A stretch of DNA of 64,000 bases from an uncultured Lachnospiraceae bacterium. GTDB taxonomy: Bacteria > Bacillota > Clostridia > Lachnospirales > Lachnospiraceae. This document shows, one piece after another, positions 17,576 through 25,718 of the stretch. A program made the translations under genes and the position numbers. Position 1 is the first letter of the stretch, and every line of letters begins with the position of its first letter. The stretch covers positions 1 through 64,000 of the forward strand of contig CAJUST010000001.1 of the NCBI GenBank assembly GCA_910589105.1, in the 5' to 3' direction. The notes below the pieces were generated by a model. That model saw only the letters and a list, made by a program, of their open reading frames with translations, ran no database searches and was not told where the DNA came from.

Positions 17576-18817
17576 ATGGCAAAGACATTATTGTTTATTC
17601 AGGGGATTTACGATACGATTGATTTATTTATAGAGGCATTTTCCAATGCGTTTCAGCAGTTGGGATGCGTCTGCCATACGATTGACATAAGGGATCAGGA
17701 TTTTGCAATCCGCCGTTTGCGGAAATATATGGAAGAAGAAAAGGTGGACGGCGTAGTGACATTTAATAATATCGGGTACAATCTCTCTTTTCAGGAGGGC
17801 AGGACGATCTGGGAAGAAAAGGACATTTTGTATTTTAATATTTTAATGGATCATCCGTTTCACTATGCGAATCCGTTGGATCATGCGCCAAAGACGTCGG
17901 TCATCTTTTGTACGGACAGGAACCATGTAGGATATATGAAGCGGTTTTATCCACAGCTCACACAGATTGACTTTATGCCCCATGCAGGCATGGAAGCGGA
18001 TATTACGAAACAGTCGGAGGCTGGCAGATGCCATTTGTGTTTGAACGGGGACGCATACCACCCTTCTATGGACGAACGTCCGATAGACGTTTTATACGCA
18101 GGCGCGTTGTCGAACTATGTGGCGGAAGGGCTTGTGCCGGATTTAGGGGAGATTTTAGAGTTTGACGCTTTTGAACTTACGCGGGAAACGCTGTCGGATT
18201 TGATGCGGCATCCGGAAAAGACGACGGAATCGGCGATAGAAGAATATTTGTTGTCCATTGGGAAACAGTATACAGATGAGGAATTAAAGCATTGGATTAC
18301 GGAATTGCGGTTTTTGGATGCGTATGCGGTTTCGTTTTACCGGGAACAGGCAGTCCGCCTTTTAGTGGAGCATGGGATTCAGACGACAGTGTTTGGAGGA
18401 GGCTGGAACCGTTGTGAATGGGCGGACAATCCGAATTTCATTTATGGAGGAAAAGTTTTAGCGCCACAGGTGTTAGAATTGATGAATCATAGTAAAATTA
18501 CATTAAATACAATGACATGGTATAAAAACGGGATACATGACCGTATTATCAATGGAATGCTGGCAAAATCGCTGGTAGTGTCTGATGATTCAGAGTATAT
18601 CAGAGAATGTTTCCCAAAAGACGGACAGGCGCTTGTGACAGTCCCTCTTTTGCAGATTGAGCTTTTGCCAAAGCTGGTGGAGGATTATCTGGGAGATATT
18701 CACAAGATGGAAGATGTAACAGAGAATGGGTATCAGTTTGCAAAACAGAACCATACTTGGCGGCAGAGGGCAGAATATATCTACAATAAATATTTAACAG
18801 GGGCTTCCGCAAAATAG
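17576..18817 (+). CDS. DUF3880/CgeB-like glycosyltransferase
   Basis: A 413-residue cytoplasmic protein with the DUF3880 N-terminal half (AKTLLFIQGIYDTIDLFIEAF, YFNILMDHPFHYANPL, VIFCTDRNHVGYMKRFYP) and a GT-B-like C-terminal glycosyl transferase domain (VFGGGWNRCEWADNPNFIYGG, LNTMTWYKNGIHDRIINGML, LVVSDDSEYI). The donor and acceptor are unknown. It is related in layout to the glycosyltransferase inside the flagellar locus at 56797-58326. I chose the ATG at 17576; an in-frame TTG at 17549 overlapping lepB is less likely. It ends inside a hairpin shared with the convergent FliD-like gene, which suggests a flagellar or surface role (inference). Confidence 0.8.
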   Translation: MAKTLLFIQGIYDTIDLFIEAFSNAFQQLGCVCHTIDIRDQDFAIRRLRKYMEEEKVDGVVTFNNIGYNLSFQEGRTIWEEKDILYFNILMDHPFHYANPLDHAPKTSVIFCTDRNHVGYMKRFYPQLTQIDFMPHAGMEADITKQSEAGRCHLCLNGDAYHPSMDERPIDVLYAGALSNYVAEGLVPDLGEILEFDAFELTRETLSDLMRHPEKTTESAIEEYLLSIGKQYTDEELKHWITELRFLDAYAVSFYREQAVRLLVEHGIQTTVFGGGWNRCEWADNPNFIYGGKVLAPQVLELMNHSKITLNTMTWYKNGIHDRIINGMLAKSLVVSDDSEYIRECFPKDGQALVTVPLLQIELLPKLVEDYLGDIHKMEDVTENGYQFAKQNHTWRQRAEYIYNKYLTGASAK

Positions 18818-18839
18818 ACGTGTATTTTGCGAAAGCCCC
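18800..18839. terminator. Bidirectional hairpin between the glycosyltransferase and the FliD-like gene
   Basis: The 17-base arms 18800-18816 and 18823-18839 (GGGGCTTCCGC... and ...GCGAAAGCCCC) pair with one mismatch around a six-base loop. The plus-strand gene's TAG lies in the stem. T tracts on both sides are short. Confidence 0.75.
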
Positions 18840-18845
18840 AAATAT

Positions 18846-20138
18846 TTAACAAATCCGATCCATCATCATTCCGGAATACAGCGAAGAATGGTAAGGGTTA
18901 AAGAAATTATGCCCCGGCCGTTTGTAGGTAATAATGATTTTATTTACATATTTAATCGGGTCAATGGACGCAGTGTTTGCTTTTGCCGACAAAGAATTTT
19001 TAAACGAATTTAGCACAGAAAATGTATTGCTGATGTCGTTTGTGTCTATCGCGTCTTCAAGCATATCCCGGTCAATCGAGATTGAGCCGTTGTCATTTAC
19101 AATCATGCCGACGGATTCTAGGCCATGCCTATAGGAGAAAGAAACGCTTTTTAAATCATCTAAAAGGCGGGTTCCTTGATGTCTGTTGGAATATTGTTCT
19201 CCGGTTTTGACAAATCCATTATAAGCGGTGACTAATTCCTGAAGGTTATCCGCAACGGCATCCACGCTGGTTTTAAAACCAATCTTAGCCGGTTTATCCT
19301 CTGGGCTTATGCCATGTAAGGTTACTTCAAATACCCGGTCAATGGTAAATGTGTTTGAAAAAGAAGAATGCTCCGTTCCATCAATGAAAAAAGAAGAATT
19401 ATGGGCAGGAGACGTAATCTCATGTATGCCTAAAAGTTCAACTGCTTCTATGGAATTTCCCGAAGCTTTTGGCTTAATGTCAAACAGGGAAGATTCATTT
19501 GCGCTTAAACCGGTTTGTTTGGAAGTGAGCTTTAATGCGCTCCGGCTTTTTTCGTCCGTAGATATTTCAGCGGTCAGGCCGACGCCTGATGTGTTGACTA
19601 ACCGCATTAGCTTTTCTTGGACGGTGCGGTTTGTGTCGTCTGCATTGACTGCAAATTGAAATTCATAAGAGTTTGTAGTGGTAACCAAATCAAAAGTATA
19701 TTCTCCGGGGGTAAAGTCACAGGACTGGCTTTCTAAATAATTTCCAAGGTTCGACTGCGGGGCGGCAAGGCTGCGCACCTCTATTTCAAATTGCTGAACC
19801 GAATTATCATCTGCTCCTCCGATATAATTTGCGCTTACAATATCTTCATCAGAAGATACCGCGACTTTTTTCTGGAAAGCGCTCTCTAATCCTTCCCCGC
19901 TTTCCGATAAAGAAGAAACCACATTTTTTATTTGACGTGCATGTTCCTTTATGTCAATTAAAAACTCCGGAATATTTTGGTCATTCTTAATCTTATAAAG
20001 AGGAGATTCTTTATTGATTTTCAGAATATTATTGTAGATACTGCGTAGTTCGCTTCTTTTGTGCGTATCATAACGAGAAACGGCAGAATTGCCATATACG
20101 CTTAAATAATAATGATAAGCGCTGCCAATGAAAGCCAT
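18846..20138 (-). CDS. FliD-like (flagellar cap/hook-associated 2-like) protein
   Basis: A 430-residue protein resembling flagellar cap protein FliD in its central and C-terminal parts: a D2/D3-like beta-rich segment (EIEVRSLAAPQSNLGNYL, YEFQFAVNADDTNRTVQEKLMRLVN), then DAVADNLQELVTAYNGFVKTGEQYS and DDNGSISIDRDMLEDAI-type FliD_C features. The N-terminus (IGSAYHYYLSVYGNSAVSRYD) differs from the canonical FliD N-terminus encoded at 53450, and the C-terminal coiled coil of FliD is replaced by KRPGHNFFNPYHSSLYSGMMMDRI. It may be a secondary cap, a secreted adhesin or a filament-associated protein. It has its own leader with AAGGAGGGGG upstream of the ATG. Confidence 0.65.
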   Translation of the reverse strand: MAFIGSAYHYYLSVYGNSAVSRYDTHKRSELRSIYNNILKINKESPLYKIKNDQNIPEFLIDIKEHARQIKNVVSSLSESGEGLESAFQKKVAVSSDEDIVSANYIGGADDNSVQQFEIEVRSLAAPQSNLGNYLESQSCDFTPGEYTFDLVTTTNSYEFQFAVNADDTNRTVQEKLMRLVNTSGVGLTAEISTDEKSRSALKLTSKQTGLSANESSLFDIKPKASGNSIEAVELLGIHEITSPAHNSSFFIDGTEHSSFSNTFTIDRVFEVTLHGISPEDKPAKIGFKTSVDAVADNLQELVTAYNGFVKTGEQYSNRHQGTRLLDDLKSVSFSYRHGLESVGMIVNDNGSISIDRDMLEDAIDTNDISNTFSVLNSFKNSLSAKANTASIDPIKYVNKIIITYKRPGHNFFNPYHSSLYSGMMMDRIC

Positions 20139-20545
20139 AAATTCCCCCTCCTTTCTTCCATGAAATCTGCGCCTGCGCGCTAAGGGTAATATAAATCCGT
20201 TTATATTATTTGAGAAATCATTAAAAAACTTATCTTTTTATTTATATCGTAAGTTCTTAGTGATTTATTTAGGTTATTTCAGAATTTTTTTCGAATTATT
20301 TCCTGTTTTGCTGTATAAATATGTAAAGTTATAGTTGTATGGCATGTTATTTACAGTCTCTGCTAATAATAGATGCATTTATATATGTATTTGAAACAGC
20401 CTGTCAGCCATCATAATACGCTAATTTTTATTTGGATTTTAGAAGTATAATTACTCATGGTATAGTAGGGCAGTATAATTGAAAAGAAAGCAGGATGCGA
20501 AGTTCTGAAAGAAGCTCTCTAGTCTAACGAAAGAGGGTGGAGCCT
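20139..20545. other. 407-base intergenic region between the FliD-like gene and the holin-like toxin
   Basis: It is AT-rich. It holds a perfect inverted repeat, TAATATAAA (20187-20195) with TTTATATTA (20200-20208), in the FliD-like leader, and a weak minus-strand sigma-28-type promoter (TAAA at 20268-20271, 16 bases, TACGATAT at 20244-20251). A possible -10 TATAAT at 20474-20479 could serve the toxin. I see no gene. Confidence 0.5.
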
Positions 20546-20626
20546 ATGAGTGTGATGGAAGCATTAACGCCATTGCTAGTCGTTTTTGCGGCTCTGTCAT
20601 ACATAGACAATCATAAAAAGAAATAA
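20546..20626 (+). CDS. Holin-like toxin peptide of a putative type I toxin-antitoxin locus
   Basis: A 26-residue peptide, MSVMEALTPLLVVFAALSYI followed by DNHKKK: a short hydrophobic membrane segment with a basic tail, the layout of the putative holin-like toxins (Hol_Tox) common in Firmicutes type I toxin-antitoxin loci. AAAGAGGGTGG precedes the ATG at a good distance. The stop codon lies at the foot of a hairpin (20625-20658), followed by a further structured segment typical of the antisense RNA side. The antisense RNA itself is inferred, not seen as a promoter. Confidence 0.65.
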   Translation: MSVMEALTPLLVVFAALSYIDNHKKK

Positions 20627-20663
20627 GCATCCTTGACCGTCCAAAGTTTAGGATGCTTATTCT
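20625..20663. terminator. Terminator hairpin of the holin-like toxin locus
   Basis: AAGCATCCT and AGGATGCTT pair around the segment TGACCGTCCAAAGTTT, followed by ATTCTTT. In type I loci of this kind the hairpin is usually shared by toxin mRNA and antisense RNA. A second small hairpin, AATTT/AAATT at 20674-20692, follows. Confidence 0.6.
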
Positions 20664-20772
20664 TTACTAAGCTAATTTACCGAGGGCAAATTGGAACTCG
20701 TGTCCGATCAACCTTTTTAAATTTTATCTATCTTTATTTTTTATCACATAATACCAAAAGTTGAGTCAGGGC

Positions 20773-20800
20773 TTGACATTTCCCCATTTTGCTTTATAAT
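20773..20800 (+). promoter_or_regulatory. Consensus sigma-A promoter of queT
   Basis: TTGACA (20773-20778) and TATAAT (20795-20800) are separated by 16 bases; the transcript would start about 40 bases before the probable riboswitch. Confidence 0.85.
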
Positions 20801-20847
20801 AAAACATCGAAAAAGCCCATAAAATAAAGGCTTTTCTAAAATAAAAC

Positions 20848-20890
20848 GGTGAGTTCGAGACCTTCCTCACCTAAAACAAAACTAAAGGAG
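20848..20890 (+). promoter_or_regulatory. Probable preQ1-I riboswitch ahead of queT
   Basis: A six-base stem GGTGAG (20848-20853) with CTCACC (20866-20871) encloses the loop TTCGAGACCTTC. It is followed by an A-rich tail TAAAACAAAACTAAAGGAG that runs into the ribosome binding site. This is the layout of the very short preQ1-I pseudoknot aptamers, and the downstream gene is a queuosine precursor transporter. The loop does not match the best-known type perfectly (GAG where UAG is common), so the subtype is uncertain. Control would be at translation. Confidence 0.75.
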
Positions 20891-20900
20891 AAAATTGAAT

Positions 20901-21443
20901 ATGAGAGACAAAAAAGTGTTGTTTACCACTCAGGCAGCTATGATTGCCGCGTTGTATGTTGCGTTGACATTGCTTGCGAATGCGTTAGGGCTTGCGAATT
21001 ATGCGGTTCAGGTGCGTTTTTCGGAAGCGCTTACGGTATTGCCGTATTTTACTCCGGCAGCAGTGCCGGGGCTTTTAGTGGGCTGCGCGCTTAGTAACCT
21101 GCTTACAGGCTGTCTGCCGCTTGATATTTTATTCGGAAGCCTTGCCACTTTACTTGGGGCAGTCGGGACATATCTTCTGCGGAAGCATAAATTTGCGGCT
21201 CCCATTCCGCCGATTGTGGCAAATACGGTGATCGTTCCGTTTGTGCTGGCTTATGTGTATAAGTTTGAAGGCTCTGTGCCTTATTTTATGCTGACAGTGG
21301 GGATAGGTGAAGTGATTTCCTGTGGGGTTTTGGGAATGATTTTGCTTGGTATTTTAAATAAATACCGGAATGTGATTTTTCGTCAGGAACAAGGGGATAA
21401 GATTTCAGGGCTGGAACAAAAAGATAAAAAGGGATTATATTAA
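20901..21443 (+). CDS. queT: QueT-family queuosine precursor transporter
   Basis: A 180-residue membrane protein with five to six hydrophobic segments. It is the substrate-binding S component of an ECF-type importer for preQ1 or a related queuosine precursor. Family segments are TTQAAMIAALYVALTLLANALGLANYAVQVRFSEAL, YFTPAAVPGLLVGC and LPLDILFGSLATLLGA. The ATG at 20901 is ten bases from AAAGGAG; an in-frame TTG at 20895 is too close to it. The leader looks like a preQ1 riboswitch, and a terminator follows. Confidence 0.92.
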   Translation: MRDKKVLFTTQAAMIAALYVALTLLANALGLANYAVQVRFSEALTVLPYFTPAAVPGLLVGCALSNLLTGCLPLDILFGSLATLLGAVGTYLLRKHKFAAPIPPIVANTVIVPFVLAYVYKFEGSVPYFMLTVGIGEVISCGVLGMILLGILNKYRNVIFRQEQGDKISGLEQKDKKGLY

Positions 21444-21522
21444 ATTAAAAATACATAATTATACATATAAAAATATAATCATTGGAGTAAAACAGATAGA
21501 TATAATAATTATATTTAAAAAG

Positions 21523-21560
21523 AAGCGGCATCAAATTTTCCGATTTGATGCCGCTTTTAA
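21523..21560 (+). terminator. Intrinsic terminator of queT
   Basis: The 14-base arms AAGCGGCATCAAAT (21523-21536) and ATTTGATGCCGCTT (21543-21556) pair perfectly and run into TTAA. The T tract is short. Confidence 0.85.
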
Positions 21561-22051
21561 ACTATACTGTCCATGGGATTTACCTCCAATTTATATTTTC
21601 CGTCAGCCAGACTTAAAATAAATTTTCATTTTTTGGATTCAAACAGGAAACATATCTGAATATTGCAACTGCATCTCTGCTTGGAAATTCAAATTCATTT
21701 GTTCGTCCGAATTTGGAATCGTTACCTTTTTAATAAGGATTTTTTGGGATATTACGTTTTCTTTTTGGTGGACCGTACCTCCTGTTCTCTTAGATTTTAG
21801 AAGATGTTGTGTTTTTTGATAAATCTATTGTATTACAAAAATGGAATTATGTCAATAAAAAAATAGAAAAATATGTATAAGATTTTATAATAAAACATTT
21901 ATTTTTTATAAGTGATAAAATATTCAGATAATTGCGCGCTTCAGATGAAGGGTTATACAGAATTGTAGACAGGTAATTGCGGCGATGGCTTGATTTCTTA
22001 GGCAAACTCGATTAGAATAAATTTAATTTAACCAAACGTGGAGATGAAATC
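21561..22051. other. Intergenic region with a possible decayed minus-strand small gene
   Basis: On the minus strand a frame with a TGA at 21639-21641 reads ILIKKVTIPNSDEQ and onward to MFPV, preceded by an AGGAGGT but without an ATG, GTG or TTG at the right distance. A five-codon frame with GGAGG follows (ATG near 21574). I call this a remnant at most. The rest is AT-rich. The plus-strand promoter for the next operon is near its end. Confidence 0.35.
21990..22018 (+). promoter_or_regulatory. Probable sigma-A promoter of the MBOAT-DHHW-PRTase-StiP operon
   Basis: TTGATT (21990-21995) and TAGAAT (22013-22018) are separated by 17 bases, about 30 bases before the first gene. Confidence 0.6.
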
Positions 22052-23467
22052 ATGTATTTTAGTTCAATGACCTTTTTATGGATCTTTCTTCCGGCGACCT
22101 TGCTTTTATATTTGCTTGCGGAACGCTTTCAGAGGATTGCATTGGAAAATTTTGTCCTGCTGTCTGCAAGCCTTATTTTTTATGCTTGGGGAGAGCCGTT
22201 TTATATTTTCCTGTTGCTTTTCTCTGTATTGATGAATTATGTGTTTGGCAGGCTGCTTGAGGCAGAGCGGCCCCGTTTTAGAAAATGGATCTTAGCTTGC
22301 GGCGTTCTTTCAAATCTTGGTTTGCTGGCATTTTTCAAATACTTTAATTTCTTTGCGGGTTACATCAACCGTTTTTTGGGGCAGGATGCAGTTCCGCTTA
22401 GTGAGTTTACGCTGCCGCTTGGAATTTCATTTTATACGTTTCAGGCGATGTCTTATGTCATTGACGTTTACCGCAAAGAGGTAACGGCGCAGAGAAATTT
22501 CTTTTCTCTTTTGTTATATATCTCTCTGTTCCCACAGCTTGTCGCAGGGCCTATTGTGAAATATAAAGATATTGAGGAGCAAATCAAATACAGGACGAAA
22601 ACGGATGCGAAACGGGCGTATGGGGTGAAACGGTTTATTTACGGGCTTGGCAAGAAAGTTTTAATTTCAAATGTGATGGGAAAATATGTGGATATGGTTT
22701 TAGCGTTTGAGACAAAACAGTTAAGCACAGGGCTGATGTGGCTGGTTATGATTATGTATGCTTTTCAGATTTATTATGATTTTTCCGGTTATTCCGATAT
22801 GGCAATCGGGCTTGGCTCTATGTTTGGGTTTGACTTTAAGGAGAATTTTCATTATCCGTATATTTCGAAATCCGTCCGTGAGTTTTGGACAAGGTGGCAT
22901 ATTTCCCTTTCCACTTGGTTTAAGGAGTATGTTTATATTCCCCTTGGCGGCAACCGGAATGGGAAATGGAGGACATACCGGAATTTATTTCTCGTATTTC
23001 TTTTGACCGGATTTTGGCATGGCGCAGGATTAAATTTTGTGTTCTGGGGCATTTTCCATGGGTGTTTTATGGTGTTAGAGCGGATTGGGTTTGGAAAACT
23101 GTTGGAAAAGAATCCGTTTAAAATTTTTAATCATATTTATATGGCTGTGACCGTTGTATGCATCTGGACTTTGTTCCGCATTGAATCCATGAAGGCGGCA
23201 GGGGAATATTTAAAAGGAATGTTTATCTACCAGAGAGGGGAATACAATTTATTTTCCTGTATCAATCCGGAAATTATTTTGCTTCTTGTGACAGCGTTCC
23301 TCTTATGCGGCGTTTTACAGACGGCAGTTCCAAGATTAAAAGAAGCGCTTTATCAAAAAGAGAAGGTTTCCGCCGTTGAGTCGGTGGGATTGCTTGCAAT
23401 ATTGCTGTTATGCGTTGTTACGCTGTCAAGCAATTCATATAATCCATTTATTTATTTTCGGTTTTAA
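22052..23467 (+). CDS. MBOAT-family O-acyltransferase (AlgI/DltB-like)
   Basis: A 471-residue polytopic membrane protein of the membrane-bound O-acyltransferase family. Such proteins move acyl (usually acetyl) groups across the membrane onto an exopolysaccharide or wall polymer. It has around ten membrane segments and the conserved MBOAT core SVREFWTRWHISLSTWFKEYVYIPLGGNR followed by LLTGFWHGAGLNFVFWGIFHG, where the second His is the presumed catalytic residue. It is the first gene of a tight operon: the DHHW protein follows after 11 bases, then the PRTase and StiP genes of the Ter system. The acyl acceptor is unknown. Confidence 0.9.
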   Translation: MYFSSMTFLWIFLPATLLLYLLAERFQRIALENFVLLSASLIFYAWGEPFYIFLLLFSVLMNYVFGRLLEAERPRFRKWILACGVLSNLGLLAFFKYFNFFAGYINRFLGQDAVPLSEFTLPLGISFYTFQAMSYVIDVYRKEVTAQRNFFSLLLYISLFPQLVAGPIVKYKDIEEQIKYRTKTDAKRAYGVKRFIYGLGKKVLISNVMGKYVDMVLAFETKQLSTGLMWLVMIMYAFQIYYDFSGYSDMAIGLGSMFGFDFKENFHYPYISKSVREFWTRWHISLSTWFKEYVYIPLGGNRNGKWRTYRNLFLVFLLTGFWHGAGLNFVFWGIFHGCFMVLERIGFGKLLEKNPFKIFNHIYMAVTVVCIWTLFRIESMKAAGEYLKGMFIYQRGEYNLFSCINPEIILLLVTAFLLCGVLQTAVPRLKEALYQKEKVSAVESVGLLAILLLCVVTLSSNSYNPFIYFRF

Positions 23468-23478
23468 AAGGAGTAAGA

Positions 23479-24609
23479 ATGAAAAATAAATATATTTTTT
23501 ATGTGTTTGTGTTGTTGTTGTCGCTCCCAGTGATTACGTTTCCGTTTATAAAGGGCCATATAGATTCCAAAAACCATGAGAAGCGGAAATTTGCGGAGCG
23601 TCCGTCGCTTTCATTAGCGACATTGCCAGACTTTCCGGAGCAGTTTGACAACTATTTCAGCGATCATCTTCCATACAAGAACCAGCTTGTTATGGTAAAT
23701 GGAATCAAGAATGAGTTGTTAGGTTCAGGCGCGACAGCGATTGAGTATTTGACAAACACCAAGGCGATCCGTGGGAAAGAGAACTGGCTGTTTTACAATG
23801 CCGTCAGTGAAGATGAAGAATCCATGCGGGATTTTCTGTGTAATAATTTATATGAAGAAAATGAGCTGTCCGAAATTTCAAAGCGCTATGTATTGCTTGA
23901 ACAAAAGCTAAAGGAAATGGGGATTGAGCTGGTTGTTTTGTATGCCGCAAATAAGGAACAAGTATATCCGGAATATATGCCGTCTACGATTGTTCCGATG
24001 GGTTCATACAGCAGGACGGATCAGCTTGTGGATTATCTGCATGAACATACTGACGTGCCCTTGATTTACACAAAAGAAGCCTTGCAGAAAGAAAAAGAGA
24101 ACCATCAGGTTTTTTACAAATATGACACCCACTGGAATAATCTGGGCGGCTTTGTCGGATGCCAGCTTCTCAATGAATATTTCCATGGGGAATATGTTTC
24201 TTTAGACGAAGTTTCTTATTCGGCTGTAAAAGACGATGAGAGCGGGGATTTGGCGGATTTACTGTCAATGAGGAAAATTTTAAATGACGATATTGTTTGG
24301 GAAATAAACAGTTATAAGACAGACGTAAAAGAAGAAACGGTAAGGAATGACGACAACGCCTTTGAATTTGTGTCAAATGCAGAAGATAAAAGGAAAGTCC
24401 TTGTAGTTCAGGATTCGTTTGGATATGCGCTAATGGGGATTACAAAAGACTTTGCAGAGGTTACGTTTTTAAAGAATACGGAAGTGTTTAAAAAATATTG
24501 TGAAGAATGGAAGCCGGACATTTTGCTGGTGGAAATTGTCGAACGGCGTAAAAGGCCACAAGAACAGATTTGCCAAGGGCTGTATGATTTATTAGTAAGC
24601 GGGGAATAG
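23479..24609 (+). CDS. DHHW/AlgJ-like SGNH-type acyltransferase partner
   Basis: A 376-residue protein with an N-terminal membrane anchor (residues 5-24) and an extracytoplasmic SGNH-like domain, as in AlgJ/AlgX-type partners of MBOAT proteins. Visible family features are NHEKRKFAERPSL, NYFSDHLPYKNQLV, GKENWLFYN, the catalytic-type motif YKYDTHWNNLGGF and the VVQDSFGYALMGI serine block near residue 315. It would hand acetyl groups supplied by the neighbouring MBOAT protein to a surface glycan. It starts 11 bases after the MBOAT stop and ends five bases before the PRTase gene. Confidence 0.85.
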   Translation: MKNKYIFYVFVLLLSLPVITFPFIKGHIDSKNHEKRKFAERPSLSLATLPDFPEQFDNYFSDHLPYKNQLVMVNGIKNELLGSGATAIEYLTNTKAIRGKENWLFYNAVSEDEESMRDFLCNNLYEENELSEISKRYVLLEQKLKEMGIELVVLYAANKEQVYPEYMPSTIVPMGSYSRTDQLVDYLHEHTDVPLIYTKEALQKEKENHQVFYKYDTHWNNLGGFVGCQLLNEYFHGEYVSLDEVSYSAVKDDESGDLADLLSMRKILNDDIVWEINSYKTDVKEETVRNDDNAFEFVSNAEDKRKVLVVQDSFGYALMGITKDFAEVTFLKNTEVFKKYCEEWKPDILLVEIVERRKRPQEQICQGLYDLLVSGE

Positions 24610-24614
24610 AAACG

Positions 24615-25715
24615 ATGTATACGGAAGCCGGTTTAGTCAGAATTGCAAAACGGGAAAATAATCCCAAGAGAAATTATTTAGTTGTCAACCGCCTGCAGGG
24701 AAAGCATATCCCTGTTTCTCCAACAAAAGCGTTTGAAATGTTTGACGCCCTTGCCGGACAACTAAAGCGGGCGTATCCAAAGGAAACGTTACTCATTATT
24801 GGATTTGCTGAAACAGCGACTGCCATTGGCGCGCGGCTGGCAGCGCAGACGGATTCTTATTATATGCAGACGACAAGAGAACAGATACCGAATGTGGAGT
24901 ATATTTATTTTTCGGAAACGCACAGCCATGCAACGGAACAAAAGCTGGTCTGCAATGATCTTGAACGGCTGATTGGGAAAATTGACCGGATTGTGTTTGC
25001 AGAAGATGAAGTGACGACAGGAAATACGATTCTGCATATGATTCAGAAATTAGAAGAACGCTTTCCTTTAAAGACGCGGTTTTCCGTGGCTTCTTTGTTA
25101 AATGGCATGGATGCGGAGGCAAGAGAGCGTTATGCGGCAAAAGGGATTGATTTGCATTTTCTGGTGAAAACAGATCATGCTTCTTATGCCGAAAAAGCAG
25201 AGCGTTTCGCGGAGGACGGGACATACGTTTTAGCAAAGGCGGGGAACTTATATGCTTCAAAGCAGTATGTGGCGGGGAATTATGTCAATGCAAGAAGGCA
25301 GACGGCAGGAGCGGAATATACAAAAGCGTGCGAATCGCTTTGGGCGCAGATAAAAGATTACATTTGTGAAGCGGCGTCCCAAGACATACTCGCGCTTGGA
25401 ACGGAAGAATGTATGTATCCGGCGTTGTATGTAGGAGAATGTTTGGAACGGCTTGGGAATCGCGTTTCCTGCCATGCGACGACGCGCAGTCCGATTGCGG
25501 TGAGCAGTGAGAATGAGTATCCACTGCATACGAGATATGAATTGGAGAGCGTTTACCAAGATGGCCGCAGAACGTTTCTTTATGATTTGAGACAGTATGA
25601 CAAGGTCATTCTTGTTACGGATGCGCCGCAAACCCAAACGAAAGGGATCGGGACTTTAGTGGATGCTCTGGCGCGTTGTGGGAATCGGGAGATTCAGATT
25701 ATTTGGTGGAGGTGA
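24615..25715 (+). CDS. Phosphoribosyltransferase-domain protein of the Ter module (PRTase_2 + TRSP)
   Basis: A 366-residue cytoplasmic protein. The N-terminal half is an orotate-PRTase-like domain with the PRPP loop VFAEDEVTTGNTI at about residues 127-139. The C-terminal half (about 225-360) has the TRSP layout, including YPALYVGECLERLGNRVSCHATTRSPI and VILVTDAP. These domain pairs are known mainly from tellurite-resistance (Ter) gene neighbourhoods, where they are predicted to make a nucleoside-like metabolite; the product has not been established to my knowledge. It overlaps neither neighbour but is packed between the DHHW gene (five bases) and the StiP gene (three bases). Confidence 0.85.
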   Translation: MYTEAGLVRIAKRENNPKRNYLVVNRLQGKHIPVSPTKAFEMFDALAGQLKRAYPKETLLIIGFAETATAIGARLAAQTDSYYMQTTREQIPNVEYIYFSETHSHATEQKLVCNDLERLIGKIDRIVFAEDEVTTGNTILHMIQKLEERFPLKTRFSVASLLNGMDAEARERYAAKGIDLHFLVKTDHASYAEKAERFAEDGTYVLAKAGNLYASKQYVAGNYVNARRQTAGAEYTKACESLWAQIKDYICEAASQDILALGTEECMYPALYVGECLERLGNRVSCHATTRSPIAVSSENEYPLHTRYELESVYQDGRRTFLYDLRQYDKVILVTDAPQTQTKGIGTLVDALARCGNREIQIIWWR

Positions 25716-25718
25716 CGC

